A stretch of DNA of 64,000 bases from the NCBI GenBank assembly GCA_022842065.1, contig JALHQH010000018.1:99692-163691 (forward strand), written 5' to 3'. The translations under genes and the position numbers were made by a program. The notes under the pieces were generated by a model. That model worked only from the letters and a program-made list of their open reading frames with translations. It was not told the origin of the DNA and did no database searches. Source of the DNA: Caldilineaceae bacterium. GTDB taxonomy: Bacteria > Chloroflexota > Anaerolineae > Caldilineales > Caldilineaceae. Shown here one piece after another: positions 16,113-24,815 of the stretch. The first letter of the stretch is position 1, and every line of letters starts with the position of its first letter.

Positions 16113-17516
16113 TTATCTTTTGTACATCGGATCGCAGCGGTTGGGAATCGGCATCAGCAATTTGCCATCGCGCATCAGCGGGTAGAAGGGCCGGGCTGCG
16201 GCTTGCCACTGCCGCCTCACACTCGCCACTAGTTCAGTCGGCGAGAGTCCTAATTCGGTCTGCACGCGTGTTTCCATGGGCCACGGCCAGAGTGCTTCGT
16301 TGGTCAATTGGCCGTTGACATAGCGATAGTCGAGCCGCGCGCCGGCCCCCCACTCGTCATAGGCTTCAACCCAGTTGTTAGTAAAACCATCAAAGAGGTA
16401 GAGTTCTTCAGGGCGCACCTCGGCCCCACTGCCGCCCCAATGGGGGCGGTTGTCAAGCCCGTTGTTGAGCAGCGTGGCATGATCAACAATGTTGTTGCCA
16501 TGTTGACCATCCAAGATCACCGTCAACCCGAGCCCGGCACTGCCCCAGGCAAAGATATCGCGGAAGAGATTATCTTCAATGCGCCCATTGCCATACAGGG
16601 CAAAACCGGCGCGCTGGCTGGGCCAGTCAAAGCTGCGCATTTGGGTACACTCGGTTGGTTGCGGTCGTTCGCTGGGCCAGACTTTGACTGTACCATCATG
16701 GTTCATCCCGGCGTAGATCGAGATGCTGCCCAACACCTGGTTGCCAATGGCCGAAACATCCGGCGCATTGGCCTGGATGGCGATTGACCAGACCGGCACG
16801 CTGCCATAGCCGATGCTATTTTCGATGATGTTGTAATCACTATTGTAGACTTGAAGATTGTCACCCCAGGGCCAGTCATCACACCAGTTGCGGCCATCCC
16901 AGGCGCGCCAATCGGTAAAACAGCGGCGGACAATGTTGTGGCTGCCCCGGTAGATCATCACCATTTTGCGCCCCATGCCCGCGGCAACACAGTCCTCGAT
17001 CAGATTATTATGCGAATCATAGACCGCAAAGATATCCGAATTATCATCAGCGGTGGCATTGTAGCCCGAGACGCGACGTAGCGTATTATTACTGCCGGAG
17101 ATAAAGTAGACGGCATGTTGACCGTTGCGCGCGACTAAACCCTCCAGCGTATAGTAGTTGCGATAGAGGTAAACGGGAATCGAGGTAAAGCCGCCGTCAA
17201 TGATCGCTTGCCCATCGTGCTGGGCGCGGATGGTGATTGGTTGTTCCGCGCTGCCATCGGCACCGGTCGGCTCGATGTTCTGCTGATAGAGTCCATCCAT
17301 GACGATCAGGGTGTCGCCGGGCACAAGGCTCTGCCAGGCGCGGGCAAAGGTGGCCCAGGCACTGCTTTCATTTTCACCACTTTGCCCATCATTGCCATCA
17401 GGCCCAATATAATAGGTGGCAGCCTGTACCCCGTGGGTCGAAACGACCAACGCACAACAAAGCCAGAAAGTGATGAGTAACAACTTTTGCACAGCCGCTT
17501 TGTATCCTCTCTGCAA
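16113..17516 (-). CDS. Secreted right-handed parallel beta-helix protein
   Basis: 467 residues. A signal peptide (hydrophobic core LLLITFWLCCALVV, cleavage near GVQA/ATYY) shows export. The mature N-terminus YYIGPDGNDGQSGENESSAW and WATFARAWQSLVPGDTLIV is the standard opening of pectate-lyase-like beta-helix proteins, and the middle shows repeating coils with stacked Asn/Ile (NNTLRRVSGYNA, HNNLIEDCVAAG, HNIVRRCFTD, YNIIENSIGYG). This fold usually binds or cleaves polysaccharide, but no catalytic set could be assigned. The listed start is TTG without a good ribosome site; a GTG at 17492 is an alternative that keeps the signal peptide. Monocistronic. Confidence 0.82.
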   Translation of the reverse strand: MQRGYKAAVQKLLLITFWLCCALVVSTHGVQAATYYIGPDGNDGQSGENESSAWATFARAWQSLVPGDTLIVMDGLYQQNIEPTGADGSAEQPITIRAQHDGQAIIDGGFTSIPVYLYRNYYTLEGLVARNGQHAVYFISGSNNTLRRVSGYNATADDNSDIFAVYDSHNNLIEDCVAAGMGRKMVMIYRGSHNIVRRCFTDWRAWDGRNWCDDWPWGDNLQVYNSDYNIIENSIGYGSVPVWSIAIQANAPDVSAIGNQVLGSISIYAGMNHDGTVKVWPSERPQPTECTQMRSFDWPSQRAGFALYGNGRIEDNLFRDIFAWGSAGLGLTVILDGQHGNNIVDHATLLNNGLDNRPHWGGSGAEVRPEELYLFDGFTNNWVEAYDEWGAGARLDYRYVNGQLTNEALWPWPMETRVQTELGLSPTELVASVRRQWQAAARPFYPLMRDGKLLMPIPNRCDPMYKR

Positions 17517-17644
17517 CTCATTTCAGTACAATCTGTTAAGTTCGGCACAGCGGGATTAAGCTGTGGTTCGTACAGAAAAGCCGATTGATTTATTTAAGCA
17601 CAAAAAAGGATGATTCCTTCTTGTCAATTGTGTTACACTATTTG

Positions 17645-17790
17645 ACGTACTCCCCAGGCATAAATGCCGGGGATTCTGGATTCAAGCAGCGATAGCCGTC
17701 AAAGACGGTCTTATATCGCCTAGCCCAAGGGAAGCGGGTACCCTCTGGGTGCCTTCCCTGTGAATGTTTAAAGCAGCGTTGAGATCGCGG
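17645..17790 (-). ncRNA. Predicted omega RNA (reRNA) of TnpB
   Basis: In IS605 elements the guide RNA of TnpB derives from the tnpB 3' end and the right end. The region beyond and overlapping the tnpB stop contains paired segments (ccccggcat with atgcctgggg; a second around gggaaggcaccc and gggtacc). The guide would begin just outside the right end near 17644. Position is inferred from family knowledge; no covariance search was possible. Confidence 0.4.
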
Positions 17791-18830
17791 TCGTGGATCA
17801 CGCCACAACCTTTACAAGCCCAACTGCGTTCTGAAAGTTTTAGCTCTTGGTACACATATCCGCAATCAGAACAAGTCTTAGACGAGGGATAGAAACGGCT
17901 GATCAGATGAACAACTTTGCCCTTAGTGGCGGCAACATAGGTCAAGATAGACATAAACTCGGATCGGGCAAGGTCGCCTATCTTTCGGCCCCAGAGTGCC
18001 TGCATTCCCTTCATAGAGAGATCTTCAAAGAAAAGTTGATCGTACTTGTCCGTCAAGCTATGGGCAAGCTTGAAGAACCAATCGCGGCGCTTGTTGACCA
18101 CCGTCTGATAGATGCGGGCAACGTTCGCTTTCGCCTTGCGCCAGTTGTTGGACAGCTTGTCCTTGCTGGATACATTACGCTGTGCGGTCTTCAGTTCGGC
18201 CATTGCCGCACGGTAGTACAGCGGACTTTCAATATCCTTGTCGTACGACGACTTAAGAAAGATCTTCAGACCAAAGTCGAATCCTGCGCTGTTACCGGTC
18301 AGGATGCGGTTAGTTTGGTCGATTTCTTCCTCAACGACAAAGTACAACCAGAAATTGCCAAGACTGTCGCGCTTGATGGTGACAGTCTTGATGTCTGCTG
18401 GGATATCGCGGGACTTGCTGAACTTGTAGACAATCCCTTGGATCTTGATTCTGTTGCTGTCAAGCAGTTTCCAACCTGCGTGCTTCAGCGTGAAACTACT
18501 GTACTTCTTGACCTTCTTAAAGCCTGGGGGCGAGGTCTTCACCTTGCGCTTGAGGTTGCCAAAGAACAGCTTATACGCTTTGTCGATGCGTTGCACTACA
18601 TCTTGAATCGCTTGACTACCAACAAGGTTCCAATAGCCGTACTTAGGCAATTTCTTCAGTTTGGTGATGTGCTTCATCAAGGCGTACGCGTGCAAGCTTG
18701 TACCGAACAAGCGGTAGTACCTGCGGTGCAAGGCAATGCAGTGGTTGTAGATCAGCCCACTGATGTTGATCTGCTGGTGCAGGTGCTTATTCTTCTTGGA
18801 TCGGTACAGCTTGAACTTGTACGTTTTCAT
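17682..18830 (-). CDS. tnpB: TnpB, RNA-guided endonuclease of IS605 type
   Basis: 382 residues from the ATG at 18830 (MKTYKFKLYRSKKNKHLH), the usual TnpB opening; an ATG 18 nt upstream is less likely. RuvC residues are present: Asp185 in SAGFDFGLKIF, Glu269 in LFFEDLSMKG and Asp347/349 in HDRDLNAALNIH. The zinc ribbon is C320-SD-C323 and C339-KG-C342. All catalytic parts look intact, so the nuclease may be active. Known TnpB proteins use an omega RNA to cut the element's donor site, helping its retention. A 372-codon ORF on the opposite strand is a shadow. Confidence 0.93.
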   Translation of the reverse strand: MKTYKFKLYRSKKNKHLHQQINISGLIYNHCIALHRRYYRLFGTSLHAYALMKHITKLKKLPKYGYWNLVGSQAIQDVVQRIDKAYKLFFGNLKRKVKTSPPGFKKVKKYSSFTLKHAGWKLLDSNRIKIQGIVYKFSKSRDIPADIKTVTIKRDSLGNFWLYFVVEEEIDQTNRILTGNSAGFDFGLKIFLKSSYDKDIESPLYYRAAMAELKTAQRNVSSKDKLSNNWRKAKANVARIYQTVVNKRRDWFFKLAHSLTDKYDQLFFEDLSMKGMQALWGRKIGDLARSEFMSILTYVAATKGKVVHLISRFYPSSKTCSDCGYVYQELKLSERSWACKGCGVIHDRDLNAALNIHREGTQRVPASLGLGDIRPSLTAIAA

Positions 18831-19082
18831 AGGTATATTGTAGCACAAATGTTCGATAAAACATGTTCTGATTGTCAGTCAATCGCAACATTTGGGACAA
18901 CGTCCTGGCGAGGAACACTGAGTACATCGAAGCGTACGCCAGCGCCTTTACATCCCCATAGTTAAAACCAGGGGCTTTACGGGCGTTTTAGGTAAGGCTG
19001 ACAGTGATCACCCTTACCCAATCGCGAACTGTCATTTGCCGCAGACGCTACTAATCGTTTTACTAGACAAGCAGGAGTAAAG

Positions 19083-19736
19083 ATGGCCACCAACGTAAAA
19101 GCACCCATCCCTGACGCACCAGCAGTGCCGCAATATACCTCATTAGAGGCCCTGATCGCTGATCTACAGGCGCTAAAAGATGACCCACTCTTTGCCACGG
19201 GCAGCAACGTTGTGATCTACCGCGGCAATCCGGCGGCCAAGTTGATGGTTGTCGGCGAAGCGCCAGGGCTACAGGAAGATCGCCAGGGCAAACCTTTTGT
19301 GGGGCCATCGGGCAAGTTGCTCGACCAGATCCTCGCCTCCGCCGACTTTGATTCGGAAAAAGATCTGCTGATTACCAATGCTGTTTTTCGCCTGCCCCCT
19401 GGCATTGACGGGCGCCAAGTCCGCAAGCCCACCAACCCCGAGATCGACTACTACAAGCCCTACCTGTTAGAAATCATTCGCCTGATCGATCCACGGATCA
19501 TTCTGTTGACCGGTGGCGTCTCCATGCGCTCAGTGTTGAATGAAACCAAATTGGGCATTACCAAAGTGCGCGGGCAGTGGTTCGAAGTCGATGGCCGCTG
19601 GGTGATGCCAATCTTCCATCCCGCCTACCTGCTGCGTAACCCCGACCGTAAACCAGGCTCGCCCAAAGCGCTGATGTGGCAAGATATTCAAGAAGTACGT
19701 CGCAAATATGATGAGTTAGGATTAAATAAAACGTGA
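19083..19736 (+). CDS. Uracil-DNA glycosylase family protein, lacking all cysteines
   Basis: 217 residues with the family 4 UDG layout: GEAPGLQED (58-66) for the catalytic water/uracil site, GPSGKLLDQIL (74-84), NAVFRLPPG (99-107), RIILLTGGVS (138-147) and HPAYLLRNP (179-187) for the second active-site motif. Classical family 4 enzymes bind a 4Fe-4S cluster through four cysteines, two near the N-terminus, one in NVVKCRPPG-like sequence and one about 16-20 residues later. Here the third site reads FRL and the fourth is Tyr (DYYKPYLLE), and the protein has no cysteine at all. It may be a cluster-free relative. SD AGGAG precedes the ATG. The stop codon lies inside the repeat at 19728. Confidence 0.8.
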   Translation: MATNVKAPIPDAPAVPQYTSLEALIADLQALKDDPLFATGSNVVIYRGNPAAKLMVVGEAPGLQEDRQGKPFVGPSGKLLDQILASADFDSEKDLLITNAVFRLPPGIDGRQVRKPTNPEIDYYKPYLLEIIRLIDPRIILLTGGVSMRSVLNETKLGITKVRGQWFEVDGRWVMPIFHPAYLLRNPDRKPGSPKALMWQDIQEVRRKYDELGLNKT

Positions 19737-19809
19737 TGCGTGAAACGTAAAAGTCGCCCTGCCCTTTTACGTTTCACGCATCACGTTTTACGTTTTACGC
19801 ATCACGTTT
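19728..19809. repeat. Inverted repeat of the aaaacgtgatgcgt word family
   Basis: Perfect 25-bp arms (19728-19752 and 19764-19788) around an 11-nt loop, then one more reverse-complement unit to 19809. Same vocabulary as the array at 1-140. The left arm provides the last two codons and stop of the upstream UDG gene. Confidence 0.92.
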
Positions 19810-19868
19810 AAAATCATCCGCGCTATTTGCGCTGGTGTATCAATAAGACTTTGAAAGGATGTTATACC

Positions 19869-22595
19869 GTGCCTGCAGCAAAAGGCATTAAATTGCCGAC
19901 TTACCGCCGCCATCCCCTTGATGCGATCTTTGCCCCCAGCAGTGTCGCCGTCATTGGTGCGACCGAACGCCAGAACAGCGTGGGTCGCACGCTACTCTGG
20001 AACCTGATCAGCCACCCCTTTGGCGGTACCGTCTTCCCAATTAACCCCAAACGCAACAATATCCTGGGCATTCGCGCCTATCCGTCGATTGCCGATACAC
20101 CGGAGCAGGTGGATCTCGCCGTGATCGTCACCCCGGCGCGCACCGTGCCAGATATGATTGAAGAGTGTGTAGCGGCCGGCGTCAAAGGCGCGATCATCAT
20201 CTCAGCTGGTTTCAAAGAGATCGGCGAAGAGGGTGCCAAACTGGAGCGCGAAATTTTACAAAAAGCGCGCCAGGCCAAGATGCGCATCATTGGCCCCAAC
20301 TGCCTTGGGGTGATGAGTCCCATGACCGGCATCAACGCCACCTTTGCCAAAGGGATGGCCCTGCCCGGCAGCGTCGGCTTTATCAGCCAGAGCGGTGCCC
20401 TCTGTACTTCCGTGCTTGACTGGAGCTTGAAGGACAATGTCGGGTTTAGTGCCTTTGTCTCGATTGGTTCGATGCTTGATGTCAACTGGGGCGATCTGAT
20501 CTACTACCTGGGTGACGATCCGCGGACCAGCAGCATTGTGATCTATATGGAATCGATTGGTGATGCGCGCGCCTTTGTCTCGGCTGCGCGCGAAGTGTCG
20601 CTCGTCAAACCGATCATCGTGATCAAAGCGGGGCGCACCGCCGCCGCGGCCAAGGCGGCCGCCTCTCACACCGGCGCACTCACCGGCAGTGATGATGTGC
20701 TTGATACCGCCTTCCGCCGCTGTGGCGTCTTGCGCGTCGAACGCATTGCCGACATCTTTTACATGGCCGAAGTGCTCTCCAAACAACCCCGCCCCAAGGG
20801 TCCCAACCTCACGATTGTCACCAATGCCGGTGGGCCTGGTGTGCTGGCCACCGACGCGTTGATCACATCGGGTGGTCAACTGGCGGCCCTCTCGGAAGAG
20901 ACGATTACGGCGCTCAGCGAATTCCTGCCTTCGGCCTGGAGCCACAGCAATCCCATCGATATCTTAGGTGATGCAGAGCCAGAACGCTATGCGAAGACGC
21001 TCGAAGTGGTGGCGCAAAATCCTGAGAGTGATGGCATGTTGGTCATCCTCACCCCGCAGGATATGACTGATCCCACGCAGACGGCCGAGCAGTTGCGCCA
21101 TGCGTGTAAGAGCCCGCAACAGAAGCCAATTCTGGCCAGTTGGATGGGTGGGGCCGATGTGGCCGCCGGTGACGCAATCCTCAGTCGCGCCGGCTTTGCC
21201 ACCTTCCCTTATCCGGACACAGCGGCGCGGGTCTTTAATTATATGTGGCAATATGCCGATAACCTACGCTCGATCTATGAGACCCCCGCTTTACCAGTCG
21301 CCAGTGAAGATGAAGCGATCAACCATCAACATGCCCGTGCCCTGATCGATGCCGTCCGCGCCAAACAGCGTACCATTCTCACCGAGTTTGAGGCCAAGCA
21401 GATCTTTAACGCCTATGGCATCCCCACCGTTGTGACCCGCTTGGCCACCAACGCGACCGAGGCCGTCAGCATTGCCGAAGAGATCGGCTACCCAGTCGTC
21501 CTCAAGCTTAATTCCGAGACCATCACCCACAAATCTGATGTTCAGGGGGTGCAACTCAACTTGAACGATGGTGATGCAGTGCGCACAGCCTATGAGACCA
21601 TCGAACGGACGGTGGGAGAACTACGTGGTCCGCAACATTTCCAAGGTGTGACCGTGCAGCCGATGCAAAAGCTTGACGGTTATGAGCTGATTATCGGGTC
21701 CAGCCAGGATGCGCAATTTGGACCGGTCCTCCTCTTTGGGGCCGGCGGCGTCCTCGTTGAAGTCTTCCGCGACCGGGCGTTGGCCTTACCGCCGCTCAAT
21801 ACCACCCTGGCCCGCCGCCTGATGGAGCAAACCCGTATTCATACTGCGCTTGGCGGGATTCGTGGGCGCAAATCGGTTGATCTCGATGCCCTGGAACGTT
21901 TACTCGTGCGCTTTAGCCAACTGGTCGTCGAGCAGCCGTGGATCAAAGAGATTGATATCAACCCCTTGCTGGCATCACCAGATCTCTTGATTGCGCTTGA
22001 TGCGCGGATTATGCTGCATGACCCGACAATGGCCGAAGAAGATCTACCCCGACCCGCGATTCGCCCCTACCCGCTGCGCTTTGCCGGCCCCTGGACCATG
22101 CCCAACGGCGAAGAGGTGATGATCCGCCCCATTCGCCCCGAAGATGAACCACTCATGGTGGGATTTAACCAGACGCTCTCGCCGGATAGCATTTATCTGC
22201 GCTACTTCCACCCAATTTCGGCGGCGCAATTGACCTCACACGAGCCGTTGACGCGCCTCTGTTTTATCGACTATGACCGCGAAATGAATCTGGTCGCCGA
22301 GCGATCCAAGGCGGATGGCACGCACGAGATCATTGCCCTCGGTCAACTCACCAAGTTACATGGCAGCCGTGATGCCGAATTTGCGATTTTGATTAGTGAT
22401 GAACATCAACGCCAAGGGCTGGGCACCGAATTGCTGACCCGCCTGGTCGATTTTGGCCGCCAAGAAAATCTCGAACATATCGTCGCCGAAATTCTCCCTG
22501 AAAATGAAGGCATGAAACGCGTCTCCACCCGCCTCGGCTTCACCATGCACATGAACCGGACGGAAGGGGTGATTGAGGCGATGTTGAAGCTGTAA
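19869..22595 (+). CDS. ADP-forming acyl/acetyl-CoA synthetase fused to GNAT acetyltransferase
   Basis: 908 residues from a GTG start preceded by AAAGGA; an upstream in-frame TTG at 19827 is less likely. Order: CoA-binding Rossmann domain (about 15-135, [18 protein letters not shown]), succinyl-CoA-synthetase-like domains (140-450) with phospho-His267 in [17 protein letters not shown]-grasp domain (about 490-710, [39 protein letters not shown]), and a GNAT domain (about 725-900) with acetyl-CoA loop [13 protein letters not shown]. Proteins of this design (Pat/AcuA-like) acetylate and control acyl-CoA synthetases, and some sense cAMP or amino acids. His267 is kept, so synthetase activity remains possible. 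Monocistronic, flanked by repeat arrays on both sides. Confidence 0.9.
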   Translation: MPAAKGIKLPTYRRHPLDAIFAPSSVAVIGATERQNSVGRTLLWNLISHPFGGTVFPINPKRNNILGIRAYPSIADTPEQVDLAVIVTPARTVPDMIEECVAAGVKGAIIISAGFKEIGEEGAKLEREILQKARQAKMRIIGPNCLGVMSPMTGINATFAKGMALPGSVGFISQSGALCTSVLDWSLKDNVGFSAFVSIGSMLDVNWGDLIYYLGDDPRTSSIVIYMESIGDARAFVSAAREVSLVKPIIVIKAGRTAAAAKAAASHTGALTGSDDVLDTAFRRCGVLRVERIADIFYMAEVLSKQPRPKGPNLTIVTNAGGPGVLATDALITSGGQLAALSEETITALSEFLPSAWSHSNPIDILGDAEPERYAKTLEVVAQNPESDGMLVILTPQDMTDPTQTAEQLRHACKSPQQKPILASWMGGADVAAGDAILSRAGFATFPYPDTAARVFNYMWQYADNLRSIYETPALPVASEDEAINHQHARALIDAVRAKQRTILTEFEAKQIFNAYGIPTVVTRLATNATEAVSIAEEIGYPVVLKLNSETITHKSDVQGVQLNLNDGDAVRTAYETIERTVGELRGPQHFQGVTVQPMQKLDGYELIIGSSQDAQFGPVLLFGAGGVLVEVFRDRALALPPLNTTLARRLMEQTRIHTALGGIRGRKSVDLDALERLLVRFSQLVVEQPWIKEIDINPLLASPDLLIALDARIMLHDPTMAEEDLPRPAIRPYPLRFAGPWTMPNGEEVMIRPIRPEDEPLMVGFNQTLSPDSIYLRYFHPISAAQLTSHEPLTRLCFIDYDREMNLVAERSKADGTHEIIALGQLTKLHGSRDAEFAILISDEHQRQGLGTELLTRLVDFGRQENLEHIVAEILPENEGMKRVSTRLGFTMHMNRTEGVIEAMLKL

Positions 22596-22712
22596 GTAAA
22601 TCAGTACATCAGTACATCAGTACATCAGTACATCAGTAAATCGGTATCTACTCCTACCGATTTACCGATTTACTGATTTACCAGTCTACTAATCTACCGA
22701 TCTACCTACCCA
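22596..22712. repeat. Self-complementary array of short words
   Basis: Four copies of the 8-mer cagtacat, then cagtaaatcggta, followed by the complementary-sense run taccgatttaccgatttactgatttaccag. The two halves can pair. The word accgatttac also occurs three times at 6629-6664 upstream of plsC. The remaining gap to 22899 shows no gene, only a good SD (AAGGAG) before the next ATG. Confidence 0.8.
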
Positions 22713-22899
22713 CCCGATTTCCCGCCCCCCAATCCAACTGGTAGAATGCCTACGTTAGCTGTAAGAGTACATCTGGGCGACAGCGCGCTGGCCAGATGTA
22801 CTCAACTGATATCCATCACGAGCACCCCTCCTCATTGGCGGCTCGCGGTGGGAATGCATCAATCACCTGCGTACAAATGGACAAGAAGGAGTAATATTC

Positions 22900-23976
22900 A
22901 TGGTACAAAACCCAAGCAAGCAAAGTTCGCGTGGTACACGTTTACGCGCGGTCGGGATCATCGGCCTGCTGATGTTGCTGGTTGGCATCATGGTTGCCTG
23001 TCAACCGGCGGCAACAACAGCACCGGCAGCAGAAGAACCCGCAGCCGAAGCGACTGAGGCCCCTGCTGAAGAAGCTACCGAGGCCCCTGCCGAAGAAGCA
23101 ACGGTCGCCCCATCCGAAGAGATGACCACCACCGAAACGATGACCACCACCGAAACGATGACAGCAACGGAAGAGATGACCAGCACCGAAGCGACCACCG
23201 ACACCGCCGACGCTGGTGCGATGGACGAGTTGGCCATGGGCCAATATATCGTCACCCTCACCGGTGGCTGTGGCTGTCACATGAACCGCGATTTGGGCGC
23301 CTTGGCCGGTGGCAACGAATTTGAGACGCCCGCAGGCATTGTCTACGCCTCCAATATTACGCCCGATGCGGAAACCGGTATTGGTGATTGGACAGCCGAG
23401 GATATTGCCCTGGCCCTACATACTGGTGCTGAACCTGATGGTGGTCAGATGCACCCAGTGATGCCGTACATGCGTTTTAGCGCCATGTCTGATCAAGAAG
23501 CCCTGGCCGTGGGTGCCTATCTCCTTTCGCTCGAACCGGTCAGCAATGTGATCACCGAGACCGAGCTGTCCGAAGAGCCGGCCGCCTTTACCCCAGCCGT
23601 TGCCCCAGCCGCCGAACCGCCCACCGAGCCAGTCGCGCGTGGCGAACAGTTGGTGACGCTAGCAAACTGCGGTGGTTGCCATACCCCCAAGAATGAAGAT
23701 GGCAGCCCAATGGCTGACATGCTGCTCGCCGGCGCACCGCTACGCGAAGAGTTTGCTTCGAACCTGACCCCCGATGAGGCCACCGGCCTTGGCGGTTGGA
23801 GTGAAGAAGAAATTGCCAGCTTTATGCAGACCGGGCTCTATCCCGATGGTAGCGCGGTCGAAGGGGCCATGGCCCAACAGATCGAACGCCGCTTTAGCAC
23901 GCTGACCGATGGCGATGCTGCGGCGATTGCGGCTTACCTCAAGAGCATTCCCGCAGTCGAGAATGCAGCACCGTAA
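22900..23976 (+). CDS. Lipoprotein di-haem c-type cytochrome with an atypical first haem site
   Basis: 358 residues. Signal peptide with lipobox GIMVAC (lipidated Cys34), then an Ala/Glu/Pro and Thr/Met-rich tether to about 105. Two cytochrome c domains follow. The first has TGGCGCHMN: Cys124-Gly-Cys126-His127, one residue short of CXXCH; its likely Met ligand is in MHPVMPYM (184-191). The second has the canonical C257-GG-C260-H261 and a later Met in VEGAMAQ. The codons are clear (TGT GGC TGT CAC), so this is not a reading error on my side. It sits upstream of actA and may donate or accept electrons with alternative complex III. A stem-loop separates it from actA. Confidence 0.88.
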   Translation: MVQNPSKQSSRGTRLRAVGIIGLLMLLVGIMVACQPAATTAPAAEEPAAEATEAPAEEATEAPAEEATVAPSEEMTTTETMTTTETMTATEEMTSTEATTDTADAGAMDELAMGQYIVTLTGGCGCHMNRDLGALAGGNEFETPAGIVYASNITPDAETGIGDWTAEDIALALHTGAEPDGGQMHPVMPYMRFSAMSDQEALAVGAYLLSLEPVSNVITETELSEEPAAFTPAVAPAAEPPTEPVARGEQLVTLANCGGCHTPKNEDGSPMADMLLAGAPLREEFASNLTPDEATGLGGWSEEEIASFMQTGLYPDGSAVEGAMAQQIERRFSTLTDGDAAAIAAYLKSIPAVENAAP

Positions 23977-23997
23977 TCTCAAGTTGTAGCCTCCTAA

Positions 23998-24033
23998 AGA
24001 GCGACCTGCATATCCTGTGGTGTAGGTCGCTCT
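23998..24033 (+). terminator. Stem-loop between cytochrome gene and actA
   Basis: 13-bp stem with one mismatch (agagcgacctgca with tgtaggtcgctct), followed by GTTTATCC. It can terminate or attenuate transcription, so actA may be partly uncoupled from the upstream cytochrome gene. Confidence 0.6.
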
Positions 24034-24064
24034 GTTTATCCACCTCTAGTACGAAGGCGTTGCC

Positions 24065-24721
24065 ATGGCCCAGATTTTCCACCCCAGGATGAACCTCATT
24101 GTGCGAGCAACGCTCGTGCTCTTGCTCCTGTTCGTATTCGGGTTGGGCGTTCTTGTTTACTATTTTGCCCAATCACCCTTTGTGACCGAAGTCGGCGTGG
24201 CCAAAGCGCAAGCTGTACCCTATAGCCATGCCCAACATGTTGGTGGGCTTGGCCTCGATTGTCGCTACTGTCACACCACGGTCGAAAGCAGTAACAGCGC
24301 CGGCATTCCCCCCACCGAAACCTGTATGGGCTGCCACGCCCAGATCGCCACCGATTCAACGGCGTTGGCATTGGTGCGCGCCAGTCTGGACGAAGGCAAA
24401 AATCTCGAATGGGTGCGGGTCCATGACCTGGCCGACTACGTCTATTTTAACCACGCCATCCACGTTAAACAGGGCATTGGCTGCGAGGACTGTCATGGCC
24501 GCGTTGATCAAATGCCGGTGGTGGCCAAGACCGAGACCTTGCAGATGGACTGGTGTCTCGAATGCCATCGCAATCCCGCCGCTTACATGCGCCCACGCGA
24601 AGAAGTTTTCACCATGGGCTGGCAACCACCGGTCGATCAGCTCGCCCAAGGGCAACAGCTCGTCGCCGCCTATGATGTCCATGTGGATCAACTCACCGAC
24701 TGTTCGGTCTGTCATCGGTAA
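24065..24721 (+). CDS. actA: Alternative complex III subunit ActA, pentahaem cytochrome c
   Basis: 218 residues. An N-terminal TM anchor (about 13-35) holds a periplasmic domain with five CXXCH sites: C66/C69/H70, C87/C90/H91, C140/C143/H144, C164/C167/H168 and C213/C216/H217. Five haems is the number known for ActA. The last site ends one residue before the C-terminus, so the tail is very short. ActA passes electrons from quinol oxidation by the complex to a periplasmic carrier or oxidase. First gene of the act cluster; actB follows after a strong palindrome. Confidence 0.95.
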   Translation: MAQIFHPRMNLIVRATLVLLLLFVFGLGVLVYYFAQSPFVTEVGVAKAQAVPYSHAQHVGGLGLDCRYCHTTVESSNSAGIPPTETCMGCHAQIATDSTALALVRASLDEGKNLEWVRVHDLADYVYFNHAIHVKQGIGCEDCHGRVDQMPVVAKTETLQMDWCLECHRNPAAYMRPREEVFTMGWQPPVDQLAQGQQLVAAYDVHVDQLTDCSVCHR

Positions 24722-24734
24722 TGAAATGACGACT

Positions 24735-24793
24735 GACGACTGACGACCGTTCGCTTCGGCAAGCTCAGCGAACGGTCGTCAGTCGTCGGTCGT
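24735..24793. repeat. Perfect 21-bp hairpin between actA and actB
   Basis: Arms 24735-24755 and 24767-24787, built from repeated gacgactgacgac words plus cgttcgct. The loop is tcggcaagctc. It lies between two operon genes, so it is more likely to tune or process the mRNA than to end it. Confidence 0.85.
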
Positions 24794-24815
24794 CTAATTT
24801 ATGCAGGAAGAGACA

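Larger units (their letters stand above)
17644..18985 (-). mobile_element. IS200/IS605-type element with tnpB only
   Basis: A solo TnpB element without tnpA. The right end has a hairpin at 17652-17672 (CCCC/GGGG outside, ggcat/atgcc inside) just before tttgacgta; the left end has a hairpin-like segment at 18954-18974 closed by CCCC and GGGG. Such subterminal hairpins are recognised by TnpA in this group. Ends are approximate because the element makes no target duplication. Lack of tnpA means movement would need a helper in trans. Confidence 0.7.

Noticed and set aside
17847..18965. 372-codon plus-strand ORF
   Set aside because: It lies antisense to tnpB, whose catalytic and zinc motifs are clear, and its translation shows no domain.
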